Shown here one piece after another: positions 9,291 through 21,200 of a DNA stretch of 64,000 nucleotides. The translations under genes and the position numbers were made by a program. The DNA lies in assembly GCA_015296085.1 (NCBI GenBank), contig DVDT01000094.1, positions 62,001-126,000 of the forward strand. The letters are read 5' to 3'. Every line of letters starts with the position of its first letter. Within the stretch, counting starts at the first letter, position 1. Below the pieces are notes generated by a model. It made no database searches and was not told where the DNA came from. It was given only the letters and a program-made list of their open reading frames with translations. Source of the stretch: Trichormus sp. M33_DOE_039 (GTDB lineage: Bacteria > Cyanobacteriota > Cyanobacteriia > Cyanobacteriales > Nostocaceae).

Positions 9291-9310
9291 GTTATTAGGG
9301 TAAAAAGTTA

Positions 9311-10540
9311 CTATTTGAGGATTTTGGAGACGACTCCAGCACCGATAGTGCGTCCACCTTCACGAATAGCGAAGCGCATACCTTGTTCGATGGCGATGGG
9401 GTTGATCAATTCTACTGTCATTTTGATGCGATCGCCAGGCATCACCATTTCAGCTTCACCACCATCATCAGAGGTGAACGCGGTGATTGTGCCGGTTACA
9501 TCAGTTGTCCGCACGTAGAACTGGGGACGGTAGCCAGAGAAGAAAGGTGTTTTCCGACCACCTTCTTTTTCGGTGAGTACGTATACTTCACCTTCAAATA
9601 GGGTGTGAGGAGTAATAGAACCGGGTTTAGCAATTACCATACCCCGTTCAATATCAGTCTTTTGGATACCACGCAGTAGTACACCAGCGTTATCACCAGC
9701 CATACCTTCATCAAGGCTCTTCTTAAACATTTCGATCCCGGTGACGGTTGTGTTGCGGGTATCTCTAATACCTACTAGTTCCACAACATCACCAACTTTG
9801 ACCTTACCGCGTTCAATCCGCCCGGTTGCCACAGTACCACGACCTGTGATGGAGAATACGTCTTCAACAGCCATCAAGAAAGGCTTGTCAATATCACGCT
9901 CTGGGTCTGGGATGTAAGAATCTACTGCATCCATCAGTTCATAGATTTTATCTACCCAAGGATTCTCACCGCGTTGGGTTTTGGGGTTCTTGACCATAGC
10001 TTCTAGAGCTTGCAGACCAGAACCTTTAACAACGGGAATATTGTCACCATCGAAGTCATAGCTAGAAAGCAGTTCCCTAACTTCTAGTTCCACCAACTCT
10101 AGCAATTCTTCGTCGTCCACCATGTCTTCCTTGTTCAAGAAGACTACTAGGTTAGGTACACCTACCTGACGTGCTAACAGAATGTGTTCACGAGTTTGGG
10201 GCATAGGGCCATCGGTAGCCGCTACCACGAGGATCGCTCCGTCCATTTGCGCTGCACCAGTGATCATGTTTTTTACATAGTCAGCGTGTCCGGGACAATC
10301 AACGTGAGCATAGTGCCGTCTATCGGTCTCATATTCAACGTGAGCGGTGTTGATGGTAATACCCCGTGCTTTTTCTTCGGGTGCGTTGTCGATTTGGTCG
10401 TAAGCTTTAGCTTCAGCTTTACCCAAAGCAGCCAAGGTCATGGTGATAGCTGCTGTTAAAGTTGTTTTACCGTGGTCAACGTGGCCAACAGTACCGATGT
10501 TAACGTGGGGTTTATTCCGTTCAAACTTTGCGCGTGCCAT
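9311..10540 (-). CDS. tuf: Elongation factor Tu
   Basis: 409-residue EF-Tu, which delivers aminoacyl-tRNA to the ribosomal A site. The GTPase motifs are G1 GHVDHGKT, G3 DCPGHADY and G4 NKED. The C-terminal domains 2 and 3 are complete and end in VVSKILK. The length is that usual in cyanobacteria, with a short insert ([19 protein letters not shown]) common to the family. It lies 22 nt downstream of fusA in the str operon. Confidence 0.99.
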   Translation of the reverse strand: MARAKFERNKPHVNIGTVGHVDHGKTTLTAAITMTLAALGKAEAKAYDQIDNAPEEKARGITINTAHVEYETDRRHYAHVDCPGHADYVKNMITGAAQMDGAILVVAATDGPMPQTREHILLARQVGVPNLVVFLNKEDMVDDEELLELVELEVRELLSSYDFDGDNIPVVKGSGLQALEAMVKNPKTQRGENPWVDKIYELMDAVDSYIPDPERDIDKPFLMAVEDVFSITGRGTVATGRIERGKVKVGDVVELVGIRDTRNTTVTGIEMFKKSLDEGMAGDNAGVLLRGIQKTDIERGMVIAKPGSITPHTLFEGEVYVLTEKEGGRKTPFFSGYRPQFYVRTTDVTGTITAFTSDDGGEAEMVMPGDRIKMTVELINPIAIEQGMRFAIREGGRTIGAGVVSKILK

Positions 10541-10562
10541 GAATGCTCGTTTCCTTTTTTAA

Positions 10563-12641
10563 TTAAGCGTTCCCTTTGCTTTTTGCTATGATTGCCTCAG
10601 CCACGTTGCGAGGCACTTCTTCGTAGTGGCTAAACTCCATAGAGAAGATGCCCCGACCTTGGGTTTTCGACCGGATATCGGTAGCATAGCCAAACATTTC
10701 CGCCAAGGGGACTTTAGCAGTCACTTTGGCAAGACCTTGTTCAGATCCCATCCCTTCAATTTGCCCACGACGGGAATTGAGGTCGCCCATTACGTCGCCT
10801 AGGAAGTTTTCGGGAACTTCTACCTCAACTTTCATCATAGGCTCTAAGAGTACCGGTGAAGCTTTTGTTACCGCCTCTTTCATGGCCATCGAACCAGCGA
10901 TTTTAAAAGCCATTTCCGAAGAGTCTACATCGTGGTAAGACCCATCAACTAAAGTAGCTTTTACGTCAATGAGTGGGTATCCCGCTAATACACCAGATTC
11001 ACAGCATTCTTTCATTCCCTGTTCTGCGGGGTTAATGTACTCTTTGGGTACAACACCACCCACAATTTTGGAAACAAATTCAAAGCCAGTACCAGGTTCT
11101 CCGGGTTCTAGGTCAATCACAACGTGACCATACTGACCTTTACCACCACTTTGACGGATGAATTTACCTTCAATTCTGTTAACGGCTTTGCGAATTGTTT
11201 CGCGGTAAGCTACCTGTGGCGCACCCACGTTAGCTTCCACTTTAAATTCACGTAACATCCGGTCTACGAGAATCTCTAGGTGTAACTCTCCCATCCCCGC
11301 AATTACGGTTTGGTTAGTTTCTGGATCAACACTAACGCGGAAGGTGGGGTCTTCTTCTGAGAGAGATTGCAGAGCTTTGGACAATTTGTCCATGTCATTT
11401 TTAGTTTTGGGTTCAACCGCTACTGAAATGACAGGCTCAGGAATGAACAGGGATTCTAGAATGACGGGTGCGCCTTCATCACAAAGGGTGTCACCAGTCA
11501 AGGTGTCTTTTAAGCCCAGTGCTGCACCTAAGTCACCTGCGCGTAGTTCTTCAACGTCAAGTCTTTCGTCTGCTTTCAGAACTACGAGTCGGGAAATCCG
11601 TTCTTTTTTGTTCTTGGTGGCGTTGAGGACGTAGCTACCCTTTTTCAGTACACCAGAGTATACACGAACAAAGGTGAGGCGACCGTAGGGATCAGCCATA
11701 ATTTTGAAGGCTAGAGCCGCTAGGGGTTCGTTGTCATCAGCACGACGCTCAACTGTTTCGCCACTACCGACTGTACCTTGAATTGCTGGTACATCAATTG
11801 GTGCTGGTAGATAATCTACTACCGCATCCAACATCAACTGCACACCTTTGTTTTTAAAGGCTGAACCACAAAGTACGGGTACGATTGTGCCAGCAATTGT
11901 ACCTTTCCGCAGAGCATTCTTGATTTCTTCTTCTGTGAGTGCTTCGCCCTCGAAGTACTTATTCATCAAGTTGTCGTCGATTTCTGCGACTGCTTCTACC
12001 AACTTGGTGTAGTACTCTTCAGCTTGCTCTTGCAACTCTGCTGGGATATCGGTTTCTTGGATATCTGTGCCTTGGTCGTTTGTGTAAATATATGCACACT
12101 TACGCACCAAATCTACAATGCCTTGAAATTCGCTTTCGCTACCAATTGGTAGTTGAATAGCAATGGCATTAGCACGTAGGCGATCGCGCATTTGTTCATG
12201 AACTCTGTAAAAGTTCGCGCCTGTGCGATCCATTTTGTTAATGAAGGCAATCCGAGGCACTTTGTAACGGTCTGCTTGCCGCCAAACTGTCTCTGATTGG
12301 GGTTGTACACCGCCCACAGAACAAAATACTGCAATCACACCATCCAACACCCGCATAGAGCGTTCAACTTCAATTGTGAAGTCTACGTGGCCAGGAGTAT
12401 CGATAATGTTAATTTGATGATCTTTCCAACTGGTACTGATTGCCGCCGCAGTAATGGTAATACCCCGTTCCCGCTCCTGATCCATCCAGTCAGTTACGGC
12501 AGTTCCTTCGTGTACTTCGCCAATTTTATGAATTATCCCAGAGTAAAATAATATTCTCTCTGTTGTAGTTGTTTTTCCCGCATCTATGTGCGCCGCAATA
12601 CCGATGTTGCGTACTTTCTCTAGCGGGTTGGTACGTGCCAC
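10563..12641 (-). CDS. fusA: Elongation factor G
   Basis: 692-residue translocase EF-G. The GTPase motifs are [17 protein letters not shown] and NKMDR. Domains II to V are all present ([14 protein letters not shown] of domain IV, and the C-terminal [21 protein letters not shown]). It is full length. It lies between rpsG and tuf, 22 nt before tuf and about 140 nt after rpsG, and is part of the str operon on the minus strand. A ribosome binding site (AGGAGG-like) lies just before the ATG. Confidence 0.99.
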   Translation of the reverse strand: MARTNPLEKVRNIGIAAHIDAGKTTTTERILFYSGIIHKIGEVHEGTAVTDWMDQERERGITITAAAISTSWKDHQINIIDTPGHVDFTIEVERSMRVLDGVIAVFCSVGGVQPQSETVWRQADRYKVPRIAFINKMDRTGANFYRVHEQMRDRLRANAIAIQLPIGSESEFQGIVDLVRKCAYIYTNDQGTDIQETDIPAELQEQAEEYYTKLVEAVAEIDDNLMNKYFEGEALTEEEIKNALRKGTIAGTIVPVLCGSAFKNKGVQLMLDAVVDYLPAPIDVPAIQGTVGSGETVERRADDNEPLAALAFKIMADPYGRLTFVRVYSGVLKKGSYVLNATKNKKERISRLVVLKADERLDVEELRAGDLGAALGLKDTLTGDTLCDEGAPVILESLFIPEPVISVAVEPKTKNDMDKLSKALQSLSEEDPTFRVSVDPETNQTVIAGMGELHLEILVDRMLREFKVEANVGAPQVAYRETIRKAVNRIEGKFIRQSGGKGQYGHVVIDLEPGEPGTGFEFVSKIVGGVVPKEYINPAEQGMKECCESGVLAGYPLIDVKATLVDGSYHDVDSSEMAFKIAGSMAMKEAVTKASPVLLEPMMKVEVEVPENFLGDVMGDLNSRRGQIEGMGSEQGLAKVTAKVPLAEMFGYATDIRSKTQGRGIFSMEFSHYEEVPRNVAEAIIAKSKGNA

Positions 12642-12781
12642 AGTAGCCTCCTATGGTTTTTGCCTCATGATATCTTGTATATTACTCTTTGTTAAGATTC
12701 TATACTTTTAAAGAAAACCGTCTTTTGTTTGGTAATTCTGCGATATACCGCTTTTAGATGCACGATATACCGCTTTTGTAC

Positions 12782-13252
12782 TTAGTAACGATAGTGTGCA
12801 AATGCTTTGTTTGCTTCCGCCATCCGGTGTGTTTCTTCCCGTTTGCGAATAGCGTTCCCGCTTTCATTGGCAGCATCAAGTAATTCATTTGCCAATCTGC
12901 TAGCCATTGTGCGTCCTGGTCTAGACCGGGAAAATTGTACCAACCAACGCAATGCGAGGGTTGTACCGCGTTCTGTACGCACTTCCATTGGTACTTGGTA
13001 GGTTGCTCCACCGACCCGGCGAGCTTTTACTTCTACTAAAGGTGTAGCATTACGCACTGCTCTTTCAAATACTTCCAGTGCATTAGTGCCTGTGCGTTCC
13101 TCTATAGTTTTCATTGCATCATAAACGATGCGCGCAGCCAGTGATTTTTTGCCATGACGCATCACCCGTCGGATGATCATACTCACAAGCCGACTGTTGT
13201 ATACAGAGTCAGGCGGAACTGGACGCCTTTGAATAACACCACGACGAGACAT
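12782..13252 (-). CDS. rpsG: 30S ribosomal protein S7
   Basis: 156-residue S7, the primary 16S rRNA-binding protein that nucleates the 30S head. The N-terminus [18 protein letters not shown] and the core [32 protein letters not shown] and [20 protein letters not shown] are conserved. In many bacteria S7 represses its own operon by binding the rpsL-rpsG spacer. Here that spacer is 382 nt long and rich in hairpins. Confidence 0.99.
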   Translation of the reverse strand: MSRRGVIQRRPVPPDSVYNSRLVSMIIRRVMRHGKKSLAARIVYDAMKTIEERTGTNALEVFERAVRNATPLVEVKARRVGGATYQVPMEVRTERGTTLALRWLVQFSRSRPGRTMASRLANELLDAANESGNAIRKREETHRMAEANKAFAHYRY

Positions 13253-13634
13253 ACTTTACCCTTAATTCGGATTTTGGCAACGAAATTATATGCTATCAGA
13301 CAGAGGTTTCTCTGCGCTTTAGTCGCTACAGACTTGTCTTCACAAAGGGTTGCTTTACGGCTGCAATCACCCTAATACAGACTTGTCTCCTCCAAAAATG
13401 GGACAACAAAGCGACAACGCCTTTTGAGTCTGATTTGTTTGATGTAAACGTTGCTGTCGCTTACAACGTTTGAAATTTTAACTACACTTGCTCGCTGAGT
13501 GTAGTTTTGGGGGAGAAGCTAGAATAATTTCTGGAAACAAGTTTTCAGAACAAGCGACGAATCAGTTTGTTATGCAATCTGGACGCTTTTAATACAAGGG
13601 ACTAATCGCAATAGTTTACGATTAATCACTTGCT
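13253..13634 (-). other. Long rpsL-rpsG spacer with hairpins
   Basis: 382 bases without a gene inside the str operon, unusually long for an intercistronic gap. Two inverted repeats are visible: AACTACACT/AGTGTAGTT (13480-13488 with 13498-13506) and AAACGTT/AACGTTT just upstream (near 13446-13471). ACAGACTTGTCT occurs twice, near 13327 and 13377. The region may hold an S7 autoregulatory site or a second promoter; this is inference. Confidence 0.45.
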
Positions 13635-14018
13635 TTATTTTTTCGCTTCTTTTGGCCGCTTAGTTCCATATTTGGAGCGGCCTTGTTTACGGTCTTTAAC
13701 TCCGGCTGTATCCAAGGTACCGCGAATGATGTGGTATCTCACACCAGGTAGATCTTTAACCCGACCACCGCGAATCATTACAACTGAGTGTTCTTGTAAG
13801 TTGTGACCGATTCCGGGAATGTAAGCTGTAACTTCAAACCCAGAGGTCAGTCTTACCCTTGCGACTTTCCGCAGAGCGGAGTTAGGCTTTTTGGGTGTAG
13901 TCGTATAGACTCTTGTACAAACACCCCGACGTTGTGGGCATTGCTTGAGAGCAGGAGACTTGGTTTTCTGACGCGCTTTTTCGCGTTCACTACGTATTAA
14001 TTGCTGTATGGTTGGCAT
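13635..14018 (-). CDS. rpsL: 30S ribosomal protein S12
   Basis: 127-residue S12, which monitors decoding. The loops [11 protein letters not shown] (K43/K44) and [13 protein letters not shown], sites of streptomycin-resistance mutations, carry the wild-type lysines. It is the first gene of the str operon on this strand; the promoter should lie in the about 100 nt between it and the Fe-S carrier gene. Confidence 0.99.
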   Translation of the reverse strand: MPTIQQLIRSEREKARQKTKSPALKQCPQRRGVCTRVYTTTPKKPNSALRKVARVRLTSGFEVTAYIPGIGHNLQEHSVVMIRGGRVKDLPGVRYHIIRGTLDTAGVKDRKQGRSKYGTKRPKEAKK

Positions 14019-14125
14019 GAGTTACAGCGCGTGAAGCTGCTTGCTAGTCTAAGTTTTAACAAATCCTGATTATAGCTTTTTTTGTGGATTAATGTCAAAC
14101 TTTCATATTATTTTTAATTTTTTTG

Positions 14126-14464
14126 TTAAACCGCCGATGGTGTAGTCGTGGAAAAGGAGTTACCACAGCCACAGGTAACAACAGATTGAGGATTATGAAA
14201 GCGGAAACCGCCACCCATGAGATCCTCAGAATAATCTATAGCTAAACCGTTAACGTGGTCACAGCTTTCAGCGTCTATGACTACTTCAAGGGTGCCAATT
14301 TGAAAAAGGCGATCGCCTTTTCTGGTTTGATCATCAAAAGACAAATCATAAAACCAACCGGAACAGCCACCGGATTTAACCGCTAACCGAAAAAGTTTGT
14401 TGGGCTGTTGTTTTGCCTGTAAGCGACTGATTTCACTGGCGGCGGCTGGGCTTAAATGAATCAT
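14126..14464 (-). CDS. A-type iron-sulfur cluster carrier (IscA/SufA/HesB family)
   Basis: 112 residues with the three invariant cysteines of A-type carriers: C34 in SGGCSGWFYDL and C98/C100 in VTCGCGNSF. These proteins receive Fe-S clusters from a scaffold and pass them to apoproteins. The family is clear, but telling IscA from SufA or ErpA is not possible by eye. It reads in the same direction as rpsL but is separated from it by about 107 nt and ends its own unit. Confidence 0.92.
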   Translation of the reverse strand: MIHLSPAAASEISRLQAKQQPNKLFRLAVKSGGCSGWFYDLSFDDQTRKGDRLFQIGTLEVVIDAESCDHVNGLAIDYSEDLMGGGFRFHNPQSVVTCGCGNSFSTTTPSAV

Positions 14465-14709
14465 GAAACTTGATTAAGGCAATTCAGTACATTATATCTA
14501 AGTATTGCAGATGACTGAGCTGCAACAATCAGTAGTTTAAAAATAAAAACTTTTTGCTGTTTCGGAAAGTTAGGCTAAATTTATTTAGATTTTAGTTATA
14601 TTGAAGCCCCCACCAGTTATAAGGCAGGGACTAGAGATTGCCATGTAAAATTGAGACGGTTTGCGGAATGATCCTGTCAACTCAAAACCATAACAGTTCT
14701 ATCAGCAAA

Positions 14710-15129
14710 TTAATTCGCAGTACGGGCATAATCATCTTGGTAGCGGATAATATCATCTTCACCTAAATATTCCCCATTTTGGACTTCAATCAAGACCAAG
14801 GGGATCACCCCAGGATTCTCTAGACGGTGAGCTGTACATTGAGGTACATATGTTGACTGATTATTACTTAGTAAGATTTCTTGCTCGCCACAAACTACCC
14901 TAGCTGTGCCAGAAACTACAATCCAGTGTTCACTGCGGTGATGGTGCATCTGCAGGCTGAGGCGATGTCCTGGTTTGACCTCAATCCGTTTAATTTTGTA
15001 GCCGCGCCCTTCTTCTAAAACTGTGAAAGAACCCCAAGGACGTAATTCAGTAGCAGCAAGACTCCGGCTAGCAATCGCAGTTGGCAATGATAAAGTGCTA
15101 GTTTTAGTGTTTTCTTGATGTTGAGCCAT
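14710..15129 (-). CDS. Cupin, mannose-6-phosphate isomerase type II C-terminal-like
   Basis: About 139 residues in a single cupin fold. The metal-binding motif is MHHHRSEHWIVVSGTARV (about residues 69-86), preceded by RPWGSFTVLEEGRGYKIKRIEVKPGHRLS. This matches the isomerase half of bifunctional mannose-1-phosphate guanylyltransferase / mannose-6-phosphate isomerase enzymes; the nucleotidyltransferase half is absent. The ATG at 15129 was chosen because GAGG sits 5 nt upstream; an in-frame ATG at 15156 is possible but lacks one. A role in GDP-mannose and polysaccharide precursor supply is likely. Confidence 0.85.
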   Translation of the reverse strand: MAQHQENTKTSTLSLPTAIASRSLAATELRPWGSFTVLEEGRGYKIKRIEVKPGHRLSLQMHHHRSEHWIVVSGTARVVCGEQEILLSNNQSTYVPQCTAHRLENPGVIPLVLIEVQNGEYLGEDDIIRYQDDYARTAN

Positions 15130-15426
15130 AGTTACCTCATTTGAAGACATATACAAACCGTCATTACTCTTAACAATTGATGGAAAATTTAGGGCAATCT
15201 TACAACCGTGAAAATCAGCAATTTGGTTTCACCTTGCTAAAGATAGCAAAGTGAAACTTTAGTAGATCGTTCATCTTTGCTCAAATTATGTGGTCTACAC
15301 CAATTCTTCATTAAGTGTTATGGCAGCTTATTCTCAACTTTAAAGAGGAAACAGAGAATGGGGGATGGGAGGCAAGGAAGATCAAGGAGACTTTTACTTC
15401 AATACGCGATGTTCAATGGCCAATTA

Positions 15427-17403
15427 CTATGGCTGAAGAAAAATACCAATCCCGTTGTGTACACGGGCCGCAGTGTTAGGATAGCGGTCGAGTAACTGTC
15501 CTCCTAGGTAAAGACTTGTGGAACTTCCACCATCTAGGTTGAGGGCATTGACACAACCTAAAAGCTTCATTAATTGGGCGTGTTCTGCCAAAGTCGGGCC
15601 AGAACCACCTACACGGTTATGTACGGCAGCAATGAGTACAGTATTGTTGGCAGTTGTACAAATAGCACTACGACTAGCCTTTTGAGTAATAAAAGCATTA
15701 CTGAATTGTTCACTTTTGGCATCCAGGACGACTTGCCCATTCTGTAACAACAGTGGCCCTGCTCCGATGATGTTAGGGTAGCGGTTAAATTCGGCTGGAT
15801 TAGTAGTGGTTGTAATCTGTACATCAGTACCAATGGGTAACTGTGATGCCAGGGCGGTTGCATTGCCGCGTAATACTAACAAATAACTATCTAGGGGAAT
15901 GGGAAAACTGGTTTGACCAGCTTTATCACCTGTAAACTGATTAGTGATTTTGTTATTTTGGACAATAAACACCCTTTCATTGTCCGTCAAGGAAGTGTAA
16001 CTCTGTCCCCAAACTGGAGTGTAACGGGCAATACCACTCTGTACGTAGCCACTGTTGAAAAATAAAATTGGTGAACGCAAATTACCTGATGTAATTAAAG
16101 TTTCTTGGAGAGTGAGGCGACCAAAATAAAATTGTCCAGCATCATTCCAAGCGATCGCACCTCGGTTGAGAATGGGACTAGATAACCACCGACCATCTCG
16201 ACGAATTGCACCTAACGGTAATCTATTATTGCGGTTGAAATAACCAGCATTAATTGCAGCTACAGCTAAATCTTTTTCGGCTGTTTGAATTAAAGGGGCT
16301 GTGCCAACTAGGGTATTAGTAGCTGCCCAAATCGGTTTAATTGCTAAACCCGCAGTCCGGGGATTGACTTCTAACCAAACTATCCCAAAGCGGTCTTTTC
16401 CCAAATTGACAAAATCCTGTCGCCATTGCAATCCTCTAGCCCAGTTGATGTTCTTTGGTTTCAGAGCATCAGGACGCAGATTAATGACTAGGCGATTGGG
16501 GTTATTGATGGTAGTAACTTGCAAAGCAAGAGCCAAGGGAACGCTGAGAGTAATCACTGTTTGATTATTGACAACCTCAACTTTTTGAATCAATGACTCA
16601 GACTTTTGTGTTGTTGGTAATTGTTTGAATAGATCGGGTGCTGTAGCTGGTATGGGTGTGTAACGTTGAATTAAACTTGGATCAGCGATCGCATCTAAGG
16701 TGATTGTCCACTCTCTGTTAACTGGTGCAGAATTATTGGGAGTGGGTGCATTAGGATCATCCAGAAGGGTTTTGATTGGTAATCCTTGTTTGATTTGCCA
16801 GGGAGTAGGATGATCCAAGTCCAAAATAATCAGAGATGTTTGCCCAGGATTGAGATTTTCACTAATATTTTTGACTCGTGTTGGGGGTGTGGCAATTACG
16901 AGTGTGTTGCCTTGCACTTGCATCTGCCACCCTGAAGTTTGTGCTAAATTCGTGACATCTAGATAGCGATATCCTCTAGATAGATTGGTTGCTAAAACTA
17001 GTGGCCTGTTACTGGCAGAAAACCACTCTATGGGTTGTCTGGTAGTGTTATTACTACTTAATAAGTCTATGCCAAGTAGTTGCCTCAAAGCCGCATCACT
17101 GATGTATATTTTGGCTGGATTTGTTTTGTCAACACCTTGTAACCAAGCACCGGATACAGTCCGACCGTTTAAGGAAATTTGACTACCAGAAGATATTGTT
17201 CGATTTACAGGAGCGGTGGGAGACTGTGAGATTACTGGTGAAGTGGTTTGGGTATTAGCTAGTGACTTTTGGACATTGGTAGCCAACAAACACAGTGCGA
17301 TCGCTATAATTGGCACTCTAGTCACCTGAAACAATCGGTCAGTCAGGTTTTTAACAATCACATAATCATTGTATTTTCGGCAATAATTTGGCATCTTTAC
17401 CAT
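15427..17403 (-). CDS. Secreted phosphodiester glycosidase (NAGPA-like) family protein
   Basis: About 658 residues. The N-terminal hydrophobic segment (VPIIAIALCLLATNVQKSLA) acts as a signal peptide. A first domain (about 70-160) contains LNGRTVSGAWLQGV and resembles bacterial stalk/copper amine oxidase N-terminal-type domains. A second beta-rich region (about 235-315) looks AMIN-like. The C-terminal 280 residues carry the NAGPA (PF09992) motifs AAINAGYFNRNNRLPLG and LNLDGGSSTSLYLGG. Such proteins act on phosphodiester-linked sugars in cell-wall polymers. The longest frame begins at TTG (17424); ATG at 17403 is preferred. Confidence 0.85.
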   Translation of the reverse strand: MVKMPNYCRKYNDYVIVKNLTDRLFQVTRVPIIAIALCLLATNVQKSLANTQTTSPVISQSPTAPVNRTISSGSQISLNGRTVSGAWLQGVDKTNPAKIYISDAALRQLLGIDLLSSNNTTRQPIEWFSASNRPLVLATNLSRGYRYLDVTNLAQTSGWQMQVQGNTLVIATPPTRVKNISENLNPGQTSLIILDLDHPTPWQIKQGLPIKTLLDDPNAPTPNNSAPVNREWTITLDAIADPSLIQRYTPIPATAPDLFKQLPTTQKSESLIQKVEVVNNQTVITLSVPLALALQVTTINNPNRLVINLRPDALKPKNINWARGLQWRQDFVNLGKDRFGIVWLEVNPRTAGLAIKPIWAATNTLVGTAPLIQTAEKDLAVAAINAGYFNRNNRLPLGAIRRDGRWLSSPILNRGAIAWNDAGQFYFGRLTLQETLITSGNLRSPILFFNSGYVQSGIARYTPVWGQSYTSLTDNERVFIVQNNKITNQFTGDKAGQTSFPIPLDSYLLVLRGNATALASQLPIGTDVQITTTTNPAEFNRYPNIIGAGPLLLQNGQVVLDAKSEQFSNAFITQKASRSAICTTANNTVLIAAVHNRVGGSGPTLAEHAQLMKLLGCVNALNLDGGSSTSLYLGGQLLDRYPNTAARVHNGIGIFLQP

Positions 17404-17424
17404 AATTGATGAGTGTCCAGACAA

Positions 17425-18255
17425 AATTAATTACATACATTGTCTTTCTGTTCCCTGTTTCCTGTTCCCCATCTCCACCGATGAATTTAATTTTGCCCAA
17501 CTATCCATTCACTGATCATTCAACTTACAGATTAACTAATTGTCTGGAAATCTTAAAAAATAATGATTCATCTTTCGTCAAAACGTGATAGCCTATATAT
17601 TGGCTAGTTATCTCTTATCAATTAGATTGAGCAGTTTGTCGCTAAAATCGCTGTCACCAAATACTTAACTAGCATTGATGATGACCGAACTATAGTAAAT
17701 AGTCTTGGTAATCAAATTTAGATTAGAATATTAGATCCTCACAAGGATATTTGCTACTGTTGCTACTTTAGTGAGTGCAGAACAGTAGCCATATTTTGGT
17801 GGCAAAAAAATATTAGTAAAACTCAAATCAAAAACAACAATACTGAGGAATTGTCAAAGGAGCCTATAGTGTAATACGCTGATTTTGCTACTAAATCAGG
17901 ATAATTTCTGTCTGTCAAGCAGTGAAGCATTTAGTTAGAGTTTTGTTCTTAGTTGCAAACATATTTTCTGATTGAAGAGTATATTCCCTACAGGAACAAA
18001 AAACTGAGAAAATACCGAGCTTCACAACAGAAATATAATGTCAAAATAAAGGTATTTCATCTTACATAGGATAAACACATAAAAAATAAGGTCAACATTT
18101 TAACGTGGGCAATTTAAGCAACCGCAGTTAAAATTTTTTTTCTCTAAAATTTCGGCAACTTTTGGGTATTTATACGGGACGAAATTTAGAAATTCTTCTC
18201 ACCAGCAGTGGCGAAGTTCGTGACTCAACATCTCAGGACATCTCAGGAATAGGCT
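17425..18255. other. Long divergent region upstream of glsF
   Basis: About 830 bases between the divergent NAGPA-like gene and glsF, with no plausible gene. It is AT-rich, with a CCCTGTTTCC-type repeat near 17451-17470. glsF regulation must lie here. The nearest thing to an NtcA box is GTA-N7-TAC at 17979-17991, one base short of the consensus GTA-N8-TAC. Confidence 0.5.
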
Positions 18256-21200
18256 ATGAATGATCAACCGATGAATCTAAACCAAGAAATCACAGCAAAT
18301 ATGAACTCAAGGGATACCTACCAAGGGCAAAGGTGGTTAGTAGAAGAACGAGATGCCTGTGGTGTAGGTTTTATTGCTCATCGTCAAAATCAAGCCAGCC
18401 ACGAAATTGTGGCTAAGGCTTTAGTAGCTTTAACCTGTTTAGAGCATCGGGGAGGTTGCAGCGCAGATTACGATTCTGGTGATGGGGCGGGAATTTTAAC
18501 GGCTATTCCTTGGGAACTATTGCAAGCAGAATATTCCCCTGGACAGATAGACTTTTCATCTCATAGCAGTATGGCGGTGGGGATGATCTTTTTACCCCAA
18601 GATGCAGAAGTCGCCAAAACAGCTAAAGCTACTTTTGAAAAAATAGCGAATGAAGAAAAATTAACCGTATTGGGCTGGCGAGTAGTACCAGTAAAACCTG
18701 ATTTATTGGGTGTGCAAGCGAGAGCAAATCAACCTCAGATTGAACAAGTTTTTCTGCGATCGCAACAAAGCGGTGAAGAGCTAGAAAAGCAGCTATATAT
18801 TGCACGGAAACGCATATTTAAAGCCGTTAAAAGTATTACAGAAGAACTCTACATTTGTTCCTTATCTAGCCGCACAATAGTCTATAAAGGCATGGTGCGT
18901 TCTGCGGTCTTGGGAGAATTCTACGAGGATTTACAAAATCCCGCTTATCAGAGTGCGTTTGCTGTATATCATCGCCGCTTTAGTACTAACACCATGCCAA
19001 AGTGGCCTCTAGCGCAACCGATGCGGTTGTTGGGTCATAACGGTGAAATCAATACCTTATTAGGTAACATCAACTGGATGGTGGCGCGGGAAGCTACCTT
19101 AGATCATCCCATTTGGGGCGATCGCATCGAAGACTTGAAACCGGTAGCCAATATTAATAGTAGTGATTCTGCCACCTTAGATAATGTTGTAGAGCTACTA
19201 GTGCGTTCTGGTCGTTCACCAGAAGAAGCCTTAATGATTATGGTGCCAGAGGCTTATAACAATCAACCATCTTTAGCTGATTATCCTGAAATAGTCGATT
19301 TTTATGAATATTACAGTGGTTTGCAAGAAGCCTGGGATGGGCCGGCACTGTTAGTATTCGGCGATGGACAAAAAGTGGGAGCAACCTTAGATCGTAACGG
19401 TTTAAGACCAGCTCGTTATGTAATCACCAAAGATGACTATATTGTGGTGGCTTCGGAAGCCGGTGTCGTAGACTTCCCTGAAGCCAACATCGTGGAAAAA
19501 GGCAGACTAGGCCCTGGGCAAATGATTGCTGTGGATTTAGTCAACCACGAAGTCCTGAAAAATTGGCAAATTAAACAGCGTGCAGCCAAGAAACATCCCT
19601 ACGGTGAATGGTTGCGCCAGTATCGCCAAAACCTTAAACAAATTGTTGGACAATCTTCAGCCAGCAATGGTAATGGTAACGGTAATGGACACAAAGTCTC
19701 TGAAAATGGACATCTAACCACTAACACCATTGACAAACAAACCCTCCTACGTCAGCAAATCGCCTTTGGTTACACCACAGAAGATGTCGAAATGGTGATT
19801 CACCCAATGGCTAGCAATGGTGCAGAACCAACGTTCTGTATGGGTGATGATATTCCTCTGGCGGTGCTGTCGGATAAACCTCACCTGTTGTATGACTATT
19901 TCAAACAGCGTTTCGCACAAGTCACCAACCCCGCAATTGACCCCTTGAGAGAAAAACTAGTCATGTCTTTGAAGGTGGAACTGGGTGAAAGGGGTAACTT
20001 ATTAGCACCCAAGCCAGAATTTGCCAAAAGATTAAAGCTAGAATCACCAGTTTTAACAGAAACAGAATTAGAAGCAATTAAACTGTCGGGGTTCGGCACA
20101 GCTGAATTATCGACGCTATTTGCGATCGCTAACGGCCCAACAGGTTTAAAAGATGCCGTTCAGGCTTTACAACAGCAAGCTGCGGAATCAGTGCGAGCCG
20201 GGGCGAAGATTTTAATCTTAAGCGATCGCGCCAATGGTGGTATCACATCGGCATACAGCTACATTCCACCCTTATTAGCAGTGGGTGCTGTACACCACCA
20301 CCTGATTCGGGAAGGTTTGCGAATGAAAACCTCCCTAGTAGTCGATACTGCCCAGTGCTGGAGTACCCATCACTTTGCTTGTTTAATTGGCTATGGTGCT
20401 GGTGCTGTCTGCCCTTATATGGCTTTAAATACTGTGCGTGATTGGTGGTACGACCCCAAAACCCAAAGCTTCATGGAGCGGGGTAAGCTGAAAGCCATTA
20501 GCTTAGAACAAGCGATCGCTAACTATCGCCAATCTGTCGAGTCTGGCTTGTTGAAAATTCTCTCAAAAATGGGAATTTCTCTACTCTCTAGCTATCAAGC
20601 TGCACAAATTTTTGAAGCCATTGGGATTGGTGGAGATTTATTACAACTGGGATTCCAGGGTACAACCTCCCGCATTGGCGGCTTGAGTGTCAGTGATTTA
20701 GCTCAAGAAATCCTCTCATTCCACAGCAAAGCTTTCCCAGAACTCACCATTAAGAAGTTAGAAAACCTAGGGTTTTACAACTACCGTCCTGGTGGTGAGT
20801 ACCACATGAACAGCCCAGAACTGGCTAAAGCACTGCATAAAGCCGTAGATGGCAAGCATTACGACCACTACGAAGTCTACAAGCAGCATCTCCAAGGTAG
20901 ACCAGTCACAGCCTTACGGGACTTGCTGGACTTCCAAAGCGATCGCTCTCCCATTCCTGTAGAAGAGGTAGAGTCAGTTAGTGATATCGTTAAACGCTTC
21001 TGTACTGGGGGAATGTCCTTGGGTGCATTGTCACGGGAAGCCCATGAAGTATTAGCGATCGCGATGAATCGTTTAGGTGGGAAATCTAACTCTGGTGAAG
21101 GTGGCGAAGATCCCGTACGTTATAAAGTTCTCAACGATGTCGATGCGTCTGGTCATTCACCGACTCTTCCCCACCTAAATGGGTTACGCAATGGTGACAC

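Noticed and set aside
17406-17588. 60-codon plus-strand frame upstream of glsF
   Set aside because: It overlaps the signal-peptide end of the NAGPA-like gene and contains a repetitive CCCTGTTTCC stretch; no protein-like features.
17979-17991. Possible NtcA box upstream of glsF
   Set aside because: The spacing is GTA-N7-TAC instead of GTA-N8-TAC, and it lies about 270 nt from the gene without a matching -10 box that I could fix.
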